Below are positions 56,256 through 64,000 of a stretch of DNA of 64,000 nt, in pieces. Under the pieces are notes generated by a model, which made no database searches, had not been told where the DNA came from, and worked only from the letters and a program-made list of their open reading frames with translations. Each line of letters starts with the position of its first letter. Position 1 is the first letter of the stretch. The stretch covers positions 48,120-112,119 of the forward strand of contig NZ_JACIGI010000001.1 of NCBI RefSeq assembly GCF_014197795.1. The letters run 5' to 3'. Source of the stretch: Roseospira goensis (GTDB taxonomy: Bacteria; Pseudomonadota; Alphaproteobacteria; Rhodospirillales; Rhodospirillaceae). The position numbers and the translations under genes are program-made.

Positions 56256-58796
56256 TTATCCCGTGTCCCGTCGCGCCGCCGCCTTGGTGCGGGTGGTCGG
56301 CGGCGCCGTGGTCGGATCCGCCGGCCAGGGGTGCTTGGGGTAGCGGCCCTTCATCTCCTTGCGCACCTCGGCCCAGGCCCCGCGCCAGAACCCGGGCAGG
56401 TCGCGGGTGATCTGCACCGGCCGGCGCGCCGGCGACAGCAGCCGCAGCACCACCGGCACCCGCCCGCTCGCCAGGGTGGGGTGGACGTCGAGCCCGAACA
56501 GCTCCTGCACCCGCACCGCCAGCGCCGGCCCCTCCGGATCGTCGTAGTCCAGCGCCAGACGCGAGCCGGTCGGCACGGTCAGGTGGCTGGGCGCCCGCGC
56601 CTCCAGGTCGCGCGCCCGCTCCCACGGCAGCAGGGCGGACAGCGCCGCCCGCAGGTCCAGGCGCTCCAGGTGGGCGCGCCGGTTCAGGCCGGCGACATAC
56701 GGGGCCAGCCAGTGCTCCAGCGTGGCCAGCAGGGCGGCGTCCGACAGGTCGGGCCAGCCCGCCTGCGGCCCGTCCACGTGAGCCAGGAAGCGCACCCGGG
56801 CGCACCAGCGGGCCGCCGCCGGGGTCCACGGCAGGGCGGCAAGGCCCATCTGTCGCACCCCGTCCAGCAGCGCGGCCGTCACCGCTGCCGGGTCGGGATC
56901 GGGCAGCGGGGTCTCGGTCAGCAACAGGGCGCCCAGGCGGGTGCGCCGCCGCGCCAGCACCGCCGCCTCTCGCGCCGACCAGGCGATCTCGTCCGCCGTC
57001 TCCAGGGCGGCGATGCGGCCCGCCATCACCTCCGCCGCCTCCAGCGGGGCCGCCAGCCGCACCCGCGCTTCCGCGCCCGGCCGGTCGGACAGGTCGGCCA
57101 CCGCCAACCAGTCTGCCGCCGCCAGCGGATCGGCGGGGTCCAGAGTCACCCCGCGCCCGCCCGACAACTGAAAGCGACCCGCCTGCGGTCCGGCCCGGCG
57201 CCGGGCGATGCGGTCCGGGTAGGCCAGGGCGAGCAGGGCGCCGGGGTCGGTGTCGGCCGCCGGCGTCGCCCCGTCACGCCCGCCGGCCAGCCGGCGGATC
57301 TGGCGCGCGGCCGCACGGATCCGCGGCACCGCGCCGGCCTGGGTGCGGTCGGCCGGCCGGCGTCCGGCGAGCAGGTCGAGGCGGTGGCGCAGGTCCGCGT
57401 CCCGTCCCCCGGGCGCGCCCCGCAGCGGGTCGCGCTCGGACAACAGGGCGGCGATGTCAGCAGCCAGCCCGCCCAGACCCCTGTCCACGCCCGTCACCAC
57501 CATGTGCGCGAGGCGCGGGTGCAGCGGCAGCCGAACCAGGGCGCGGCCGTGGGCCGTGACGCGCCCGGCGGCGTCGAGCGCGCCCAGGCCATGCAGCAGG
57601 TCGCGGGCCGCCGCCCAGGCGCCGGCGGGCGGCGGATCCAGCCAGGCCAGGGCCGCCGGGTCGGCGACTCCCCAGGCGGCCAGTTCCAGCACCAGCGGCG
57701 CCAGGTCGGCCTCCAGGAGTTCCGGCCGGGAGAACGGCGGCCGGGCGCCGTGCGCCGCCTGCGGCCACAGCCGGTGGCACACCCCCGGTCCCAGGCGTCC
57801 GGCGCGGCCGGCGCGCTGGTCGGCCGAGGCCTGCGACGCCGGCACGGTGTCCAGCCGGGTCAGGCCGCGCCCGGGGTCGAAACGCGGCACCCGGGCCAGG
57901 CCGGCGTCCACGACGATGCGCACCCCGTCGATGGTCAGGCTGGTTTCGGCGATGGCGGTGGCCAGCACCACCCGGCGGGCGCCGCCCGGGTCGGGGCGCA
58001 GGGCAGCGTCCTGGCGGTCCGCCGGCAGGGCGCCGTAGAGCGGCCGCACCCGCGCCCCGGGGAGCGGTTCCAGGGCGGCGGCGACCGCCCGGATCTCGCG
58101 CTCACCGGGCAGGAAGGCCAAGACGTCGCCGGTGGGCTCGTCCGCCAGCGCGGCGCGCACCCGGGCGGCGACGGCGCGGGCCAGGCCGTCCAGGCCCGGC
58201 GCCGGGGCGGGGTGGTGGTGGATGGTCACGGGGTGCTGGCGGCCGGCACTCTCGATCACCGGGGCGTCGCCCAGCAGGCGGGCCACTGCGGCGCCCTCCA
58301 GCGTGGCCGACATGACCAGCAGGCGCAGGTCCGGCCGCAAGGCGCCCTGGGCGTCGAGGCACAGGGCGAGTCCCAGGTCGGCCTGAAGGGCGCGTTCGTG
58401 GAACTCGTCGAACAGGACGGCGCCGACGCCCTCCAGCGCCGGGTCATCCTGGAGACGGCGGGTCAGGATGCCCTCGGTGACCACCTCGATGCGGGTGCGC
58501 GGGCCAACGGCGCTGTCCAGGCGCACCCGGTAGCCCACGGTCTCGCCCACCGGCTCGCCCAGGGTCGCGGCCATGAAGCGGGCGGCGGCGCGCGCGGCCA
58601 TGCGGCGCGGCTCCAGCATCAGCAGGCGCTGACCGCCCAGCCAGGGCGCGTCGAGAAGGGCGAGCGGCACCCGCGTCGTCTTGCCGGCCCCGGGCGGTGC
58701 GATCAGTACCGCGTTCGGGCCGCGGGCGAGCGCGGTGCTCAGGTCCGGGAGGACGGCCTCCACGGGGAGGGAGAGGCGGGGGGGCAGGATGGACAT
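56256..58796 (-). CDS. hrpB: ATP-dependent RNA helicase HrpB
   Basis: 846-residue DExH-box helicase of the HrpB type. N-terminal motor with Walker A PPGAGKTTRVPLALL, Walker B box LFDEFHERALQ and MSATLEGAAVARLL; RecA-like domain 2 with FLPGEREIRAVAAAL, ATAIAETSLTIDGVR and DQRAGRAGRLGPGVCHRLW; then the helicase-associated and HrpB C-terminal domains ending in PVQITRDLPGFWRGAWAEVR. The usual HrpB length is about 820. ATG at 58796 begins MSILPPRLSLPVEAVL; an in-frame ATG at 58808 is possible. RNA target unknown in this family. Confidence 0.94.
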   Translation of the reverse strand: MSILPPRLSLPVEAVLPDLSTALARGPNAVLIAPPGAGKTTRVPLALLDAPWLGGQRLLMLEPRRMAARAAARFMAATLGEPVGETVGYRVRLDSAVGPRTRIEVVTEGILTRRLQDDPALEGVGAVLFDEFHERALQADLGLALCLDAQGALRPDLRLLVMSATLEGAAVARLLGDAPVIESAGRQHPVTIHHHPAPAPGLDGLARAVAARVRAALADEPTGDVLAFLPGEREIRAVAAALEPLPGARVRPLYGALPADRQDAALRPDPGGARRVVLATAIAETSLTIDGVRIVVDAGLARVPRFDPGRGLTRLDTVPASQASADQRAGRAGRLGPGVCHRLWPQAAHGARPPFSRPELLEADLAPLVLELAAWGVADPAALAWLDPPPAGAWAAARDLLHGLGALDAAGRVTAHGRALVRLPLHPRLAHMVVTGVDRGLGGLAADIAALLSERDPLRGAPGGRDADLRHRLDLLAGRRPADRTQAGAVPRIRAAARQIRRLAGGRDGATPAADTDPGALLALAYPDRIARRRAGPQAGRFQLSGGRGVTLDPADPLAAADWLAVADLSDRPGAEARVRLAAPLEAAEVMAGRIAALETADEIAWSAREAAVLARRRTRLGALLLTETPLPDPDPAAVTAALLDGVRQMGLAALPWTPAAARWCARVRFLAHVDGPQAGWPDLSDAALLATLEHWLAPYVAGLNRRAHLERLDLRAALSALLPWERARDLEARAPSHLTVPTGSRLALDYDDPEGPALAVRVQELFGLDVHPTLASGRVPVVLRLLSPARRPVQITRDLPGFWRGAWAEVRKEMKGRYPKHPWPADPTTAPPTTRTKAAARRDTG

Positions 58797-58993
58797 GGCG
58801 GCCCGCATGCCGCGACCCGGCGCCGGCGTCAAGGCCGGCGTCGGGTCGGGCTGCGATCCGTCGGGATGGGCGGGGCCGGGAGACAGGGCGCCCGTTCCCG
58901 CCGTGGCATGGAACCGGTGCGGACCGGATGGTCCGGGGCCGGGGAACCGCACTCCCTGCCCCGGACCGGACACCCGGACCGCACCACGGTCGG

Positions 58994-61900
58994 CTACAGG
59001 TCCTCGCCGCCGTCGCCCTGTGCGTCGTCCATCAGGTTCGACGCGTCGGCCGGAGCGCCGAGGTCGGGAGCCCCACCCTGCGGGTTAGGCTGTGGCCCGT
59101 CGCCCTGCGTCAACTCCTCGAACGAAACGCCGAGTTCGGTTTCGCCGCCACCGTCGTCGCCACCGTCACCGGTGTCGTCGCCGCCACCGTCGTCGCCACC
59201 GTCACCGGTGTCGTCGCCGCCGTCGTCCTCATCGGCGTCGTCGTCGGCGTCCGCGTGTCCGGCCTCGTCCTCGGCGTCGTCATCACCGCCGTCATCGTCC
59301 GCCTCACCGGTGTCGTTGTTGGCATCGTCATCGCCGTCGCCGTCGTCGTCGCCGGACGGCGGATCGGACGCCTTGGACTGTGGGCCGTCCTCCGGATCGA
59401 CGTCGTCGTCGTCTTCGCCGTCGTCGTCGTCTTCGCCGTCGTCGTCGCGATCGGCATCGTCGTCGCCAGCCGGCGCGTCGACCCAAGCCGCAAGCTCCGG
59501 ACCACCCTCAGGCTCGCCGCCGGTGTCGCCGTCGTCGTCGCCATCGTCGTCGGCGCCGCCGTCGTCGTCATCGGCCTGGCGGTGCGAGTCGGCCGTCGCG
59601 CCGTCATCGGCCTCGTCGTCGGCATCCGCGTCGCCATCCGCGTCGGCATCCGTGTCCGCGTCGCCGTCGCCGTCCGCGGCGCCGCCGACCTGGATCGACT
59701 CGTCGAGGGTGGCTTCGAGGCTCCGCACGCCCCACCAGCCGCCGTCGTCAACGTCGGAGTCGCCGTCGGAGTCCGAGTCTCCGCCGCTGCCGGACCAGCC
59801 GCCATCCCACTGACCGCCGCCGTCGTCGTCGTCCTCGGCACCGCCTTCGCCGCCGTGGGTCCACCACCACCAGCCGCCGCCCGGCTTGCACCCGCCGTCG
59901 TCGTCGGAGTCGTGGTCCCCGTCGCTGTCATGGTCGCCGTCGGAGTCGTGGTCCCCGTCGCTGTCATGGTCGCTGTCGGAGTCGTGGTCCCCGTCGCTGT
60001 CATGATCACCGTCGGAGTCATGGTCCCCATCGGAGTCATGGTCGCCGTCGGAGTCGTGGTCCCCGTCGCTGTCATGATCGCCGTCGGAGTCATGGTCCCC
60101 ATCGGAGTCATGGTCGCCGTCGGAGTCGTGGTCCCCGTCGCTGTCATGGTCACCGTCGGAGTCATGGTCCCCATCGGAGTCATGGTCGCTGTCGGAGTCC
60201 TGGTCCCCGTCGCTGTCATGGTCACCGTCGGAGTCGTGGTCCCCGTCGCTGTCATGATCGCCGTCGGAGTCATGATCGCCGTCGGAGTCATGGTCGCCGT
60301 CGGAGTCGTGATCCCCGTCGCTGTCATGGTCGCTGTCGGAGTCGTGGTCCCCGTCGCTGTCATGGTCCCCGTCGGAGTCGTGGTCCCCGTCGCTGTCATG
60401 GTCACCGTCGGAGTCGTGGTCGCCGTCGGAGTCATGGTCACCGTCGGAGTCGTGGTCTCCGTCGCTGTCATGGTCACCGTCGGAGTCATGGTCCCCGTCG
60501 CTGTCATGATCGCTATCGGAATCTGAGTCGCTATCGGCGTCGGCGTCGGCATCGGCGTCAGCATCGGCGTCCGCATCCGCATCGGCATCCGCGTCGGCAT
60601 CCGCATCGGCATCGGCGTCCGCATCGGCGTCAGCGTCCGCATCGGCATCGGCGTCCGCATCGGCGTCCGCATCCGCGTCCGCATCGGCGTCAGCGTCAGC
60701 GTCCGCATCGGCGTCCGCATCAGCGTCCGCATCGGCGTCGGCGTCCGCATCCGCGTCGGCGTCCGCATCCGCGTCCGCGTCGCAGTCGGCATCCGCATCC
60801 GCATCCGCGTCAGCATCCGCATCGGCGTCGGCATCGGCATCCGCGTCGGCATCCGCATCGGCATCGGCGTCCGCATCCGCGTCAGCGTCGGCATCGGCGT
60901 CAGCGTCCGCATCGGCATCCGCGTCCGCGTCAGCGTCGGCGTCAGCGTCCGCATCGGCATCCGCGTCGGCATCCGCATCCGCATCGGCGTCGGCGTCCGC
61001 ATCGGCGTCGGCGTCCGCATCCGCGTCCGCGTCGCAGTCGGCATCCGCATCCGCATCGGCGTCGGCGTCCGCATCGGCGTCGGCGTCCGCATCCGCGTCC
61101 GCGTCGCAGTCGGCATCCGCATCCGCGTCGGCGTCGGCATCCGCATCCGCGTCGGCGTCGGCATCCGCATCCGCATCGGCGTCGGCATCCGCATCCGCGT
61201 CGGCGTCCGCATCCGCGTCGGCGTCGGCATCCGCATCGGCGTCAGCGTCGGCATCCGCATCGGCGTCAGCGTCGGCATCCGCATCGGCGTCAGCGTCGGC
61301 ATCGGCGTCCGCGTCGGCATCGCAGTCGGCATCCGCATCCGCATCGGCGTCGGCATCCGCATCAGCGTCGGCATCGGCATCCGCGTCAGCATCCGCGTCA
61401 GCGTCCGCGTCGGCATCGGCATCCGCGTCAGCATCCGCGTCGGCGTCCGCATCCGCGTCAGCGTCGGCATCGGCGTCCGCATCCGCATCCGCATCCGCAT
61501 CGGCATCCGCGTCAGCATCCGCATCGGCATCCGCATCGGCGTCGGCATCCGCATCCGCGTCGGCGTCAGCGTCAGCGTCGGCATCGGCATCCGCATCGGC
61601 ATCCGCGTCGGCGTCCGCATCCGCATCGGCGTCCGCATCCGCATCGGCGTCCGCGTCGGCATCGGCGTCAGCGTCGGCATCCGCATCGGCGTCCGCATCA
61701 GCGTCGGCATCGGCGTCAGCGTCGGCATCGGCGTCGGCGTCCGCGTCAGCGTCCGCATCCGCGTCAGCATCCGCGTCGGCGTCGGCGTCGGCATCCGCAT
61801 CGGCGTCCGCATCGGCGTCGGCATCCGCGTCGGCATCGGCGTCCGCGTCCGCATCAGCGTCGGCATCGGCGTCAGCGTCGGCATCGGCGTCCGCATCGGC

Positions 61901-64000
61901 GTCGGCATCCGCATCGGCGTCAGCGTCGGCATCCGCATCGGCGTCGGCGTCGGCATCCGCGTCGGCATCGGCGTCCGCATCGGCGTCGGCGTCAGCGTCC
62001 GCATCCGCATCCGCGTCGGCATCCGCATCCGCATCAGCATCCGCGTCGGCGTCGGCGTCCGCATCCGCATCGGCGTCCGCATCGGCGTCGGCATCCGCAT
62101 CGGCGTCAGCGTCGGCATCCGCATCGGCGTCGGCGTCAGCGTCAGCGTCAGCGTCCGCATCGGCGTCCGCATCAGCGTCCGCATCGGCATCTGCGTCCGC
62201 ATCCGCGTCGGCATCCGCATCCGCGTCGGCGTCGGCATCCGCATCGGCGTCGGCATCCGCATCCGCGTCGGCATCGGCGTCCGCATCGGCGTCGGCATCC
62301 GCGTCGGCATCGGCGTCCGCATCCGCATCGGCGTCGGCATCCGCATCAGCGTCGGCGTCGGCATCCGCGTCAGCATCCGCATCGGCGTCGGCATCCGCAT
62401 CGGCGTCCGCGTCGGCATCGGCGTCAGCATCCGCGTCGGCGTCCGCATCCGCGTCGGCGTCGGCGTCCGCATCGGCATCCGCATCCGCGTCGGCATCCGC
62501 GTCGGCATCGGCGTCCGCATCCGCGTCGGCGTCCGCATCCGCGTCGGCGTCCGCATCGGCATCCGCATCGGCATCGGCGTCCGCATCGGCATCCGCGTCG
62601 GCATCGGCGTCCGCATCGGCGTCAGCATCCGCGTCGGCATCGGCGTCGGCATCCGCGTCGGCATCGGCGTCCGCATCGGCGTCCGCGTCCGCATCAGCGT
62701 CGGCATCGGCGTCAGCGTCGGCATCGGCGTCCGCATCCGCGTCGGCGTCCGCATCCGCATCGGCGTCCGCATCGGCGTCCGCGTCGGCATCGGCGTCAGC
62801 GTCGGCGTCCGCATCGGCGTCAGCGTCAGCGTCCGCATCGGCGTCCGCATCCGCATCGGCGTCCGCATCCGCATCCGCATCGGCATCCGCATCGGCATCC
62901 GCGTCGGCATCCGCATCCGCGTCGGCGTCAGCGTCAGCGTCGGCGTCAGCGTCGGCATCCGCATCCGCGTCCGCATCCGCATCGGCGTCGGCGTCGGCAT
63001 CCGCGTCGGCATCCGCATCCGCATCGGCGTCCGCATCCGCGTCCGCATCGGCGTCCGCGTCAGCGTCGGCATCCGCATCGGCGTCCGCATCCGCATCGGC
63101 GTCCGCATCCGCATCGGCGTCCGCATCCGCGTCGGCATCCGCGTCGGCGTCGGCATCCGCATCCGCGTCAGCATCCGCGTCCGCATCCGCGTCGGCATCC
63201 GCGTCGGCGTCGGCGTCCGCATCGGCATCCGCATCGGCGTCGGCGTCAGCATCGGCGTCCGCGTCGGCATCGGCATCCGCGTCGGCATCCGCATCCGCAT
63301 CCGCATCGGCGTCCGCGTCGGCATCCGCGTCAGCGTCCGCGTCGGCATCGGCGTCCGCATCCGCGTCGGCGTCCGCATCGGCGTCGGCATCGGCATCCGC
63401 GTCCGCATCGGCGTCAGCATCCGCATCGGCGTCCGCGTCGGCGTCGGCATCCGCGTCGGCGTCGGCATCGGCGTCCGCGTCGGCATCCGCGTCGGCGTCG
63501 GCGTCCGCGTCAGCATCCGCATCCGCATCGGCGTCGGCGTCCGCGTCGGCATCGGCGTCGGCATCGGCGTCCGCGTCGGCATCGGCGTCCGCGTCGGCGT
63601 CTGCGTCGGCGTCCGCATCCGCATCGGCGTCCGCATCCGCATCGGCATCCGCGTCGGCATCCGCATCGGCGTCGGCATCCGCGTCGGCGTCCGCATCGGC
63701 ATCCGCGTCAGCATCCGCATCGGCATCCGCATCGGCGTCGGCATCGGCGTCCGCGTCGGCATCCGCGTCCGCGTCGGCATCCGCATCGGCGTCAGCGTCG
63801 GCGTCCGCGTCGGCATCGGCGTCAGCATCGGCGTCAGCGTCGGCATCCGCGTCGGCATCGGCGTCCGCATCCGCATCGGCGTCAGCATCGGCATCCGCGT
63901 CCGCGTCCGCGTCGGCATCGGCGTCAGCATCGGCGTCAGCGTCGGCATCCGCGTCGGCATCGGCGTCCGCATCCGCATCGGCGTCAGCATCGGCATCCGC
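58994..64000 (-). CDS. giant Asp-rich repeat protein, 5' end outside the window
   Basis: One minus-strand frame stays open from the TAG at 58994 to the right edge: at least 1668 residues and no start inside the window. From the edge to about 60530 nearly every codon pair is Asp-Ala (GAY GCN, about 1150 residues), with four Asp-Cys-Asp interruptions. Then about 210 residues of Asp alternating with Ser, His and Gly; then a Cys/Trp/Gly segment ([16 protein letters not shown]), [17 protein letters not shown], more Asp-rich runs, and an end [17 protein letters not shown] with an acidic tail. Variation in the repeats is almost only synonymous in this frame, which shows the coding frame. Extremely acidic, likely extracellular or Ca-binding like other Asp-repeat surface proteins, but that is inference; no known domain was recognised. 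Confidence 0.72.
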   Translation of the reverse strand, partial: ADADADADADADADADADADADADADADADADADADADADADADADADADADADADADADADADADADADADADADADADADADADADADADADADADADADADADADADADADADADADADADADADADADADADADADADADADADADADADADADADADADADADADADADADADADADADADADADADADADADADADADADADADADADADADADADADADADADADADADADADADADADADADADADADADADADADADADADADADADADADADADADADADADADADADADADADADADADADADADADADADADADADADADADADADADADADADADADADADADADADADADADADADADADADADADADADADADADADADADADADADADADADADADADADADADADADADADADADADADADADADADADADADADADADADADADADADADADADADADADADADADADADADADADADADADADADADADADADADADADADADADADADADADADADADADADADADADADADADADADADADADADADADADADADADADADADADADADADADADADADADADADADADADADADADADADADADADADADADADADADADADADADADADADADADADADADADADADADADADADADADADADADADADADADADADADADADADADADADADADADADADADADADADADADADADADADADADADADADADADADADADADADADADADADADADADADADADADADADADADADADADADADADADADADADADADADADADADADADADADADADADADADADADADADADADADADADADADADADADADADADADADADADADCDADADADADADADADADADADADADADADADADADADADADADADADADADADADADADADADADADADADCDADADADADADADADADADADADCDADADADADADADADADADADADADADADADADADADADADADADADADADADADADADADADADADADADADADADADADADCDADADADADADADADADADADADADADADADADADADADADADADADADADADADADADADADADADADADADADADADADADSDSDSDSDHDSDGDHDSDGDHDSDGDHDSDGDHDSDGDHDSDGDHDSDGDHDSDGDHDSDGDHDSDSDHDSDGDHDSDGDHDSDGDHDSDGDHDSDGDHDSDGDHDSDGDQDSDSDHDSDGDHDSDGDHDSDGDHDSDGDHDSDGDHDSDGDHDSDGDHDSDGDHDSDGDHDSDGDHDSDGDHDSDSDHDSDGDHDSDGDHDSDGDHDSDDDGGCKPGGGWWWWTHGGEGGAEDDDDGGGQWDGGWSGSGGDSDSDGDSDVDDGGWWGVRSLEATLDESIQVGGAADGDGDADTDADADGDADADDEADDGATADSHRQADDDDGGADDDGDDDGDTGGEPEGGPELAAWVDAPAGDDDADRDDDGEDDDDGEDDDDVDPEDGPQSKASDPPSGDDDGDGDDDANNDTGEADDDGGDDDAEDEAGHADADDDADEDDGGDDTGDGGDDGGGDDTGDGGDDGGGETELGVSFEELTQGDGPQPNPQGGAPDLGAPADASNLMDDAQGDGGEDL

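Noticed and set aside
58697-60526. Plus-strand 609-residue Val-rich frame resembling a membrane protein
   Set aside because: Mirror of the Asp-Ser/Asp-Gly repeats; the Val/Ala/Ile pattern is simply the complement of GAC/GGC/TCC codons and has no loops or start site.
59110-63996. Minus-strand 1628-residue frame of Met/Pro/Thr/Arg repeats
   Set aside because: Same DNA read one frame off the Asp-Ala frame; substitutions here change residues freely (Met/Thr, Pro/Leu/Arg), whereas in the Asp frame they are synonymous, so the Asp frame is the coding one.

Overview
The window is very GC-rich chromosomal DNA of a purple, photosynthetic alphaproteobacterium, most likely a Rhodospirillaceae-type organism (Rhodospirillum / Rhodospira / Roseospira relatives). 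This is inferred from gene content and order: a bacteriochlorophyll and reaction-centre cluster in the order bchFNBHLM-lhaA-puhABCE, the ppsR/aerR regulator pair, a glnB-glnA nitrogen operon, and the conserved housekeeping run miaB-phoH-ybeY-corC-lnt. No rRNA, tRNA, CRISPR array or intact transposon was seen.

Layout. 1-2.2 kb: an aldehyde dehydrogenase cut by the window edge and an iron-containing alcohol dehydrogenase. 2.3-4.8 kb: a radical SAM/SPASM enzyme with its probable 67-residue precursor peptide ending in a Cys/Gly-rich core (a candidate RiPP system). 4.8-12.6 kb: mixed metabolic and RNA-modification genes (pseudouridine synthase, acetyltransferase, phosphodiesterase, stand-alone C39-like domain, DUF1848 protein behind an 11-bp tandem repeat, gabD, N-formylglutamate amidohydrolase, GCS2-type ligase). 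12.6-13.1 kb: six tandem 81-bp units of a double-hairpin repeat; an inverted relative lies at 56.1 kb. 13.2-26.1 kb: MATE exporter, the translationally coupled miaB-phoH-ybeY-corC-lnt operon, an XRE regulator, a cyclopropane fatty acid synthase, MlaA and a FadL-type porin.

26.2-50 kb is the photosynthesis cluster. On the minus strand bchG, a PucC-family transporter gene, bchP and tspO overlap end to end, followed by a small membrane protein gene. Upstream of them on the same strand lie aerR(ppaA)-ppsR. On the plus strand runs bchF-bchN-bchB-bchH-bchL-bchM-lhaA-puhA-puhB-puhC-puhE-bchJ. PpsR-type palindromes (TGTC-N10-GACR) sit at the bchG and bchF promoters, so the local repressor/antirepressor pair probably controls both divergent units. 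The enzymes cover Mg insertion (H subunit), O-methylation, dark protochlorophyllide reduction, C3-vinyl hydration, esterification and side-chain reduction; the PuhA-E and LhaA proteins assemble the reaction centre/LH1 complex. bchD/I, acsF/bchE, bchCXYZ, puf and crt genes are not here. The puhE gene is fused to a COG0523 (CobW-type) GTPase with a twelve-histidine segment and a degenerate CxCC motif.

50-58.8 kb: AEC transporter, orphan GcvT-fold protein, glnA and glnB, a small helical protein, an aminotransferase and the helicase HrpB. 59-64 kb: the 3' part of one giant, extremely acidic repeat protein on the minus strand (Asp-Ala dipeptides, then Asp-Ser/His/Gly, then a Trp/Gly-rich segment), running off the right edge. 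Starts were chosen from ribosome-binding sites, overlaps and family alignment from memory; no database search was possible.
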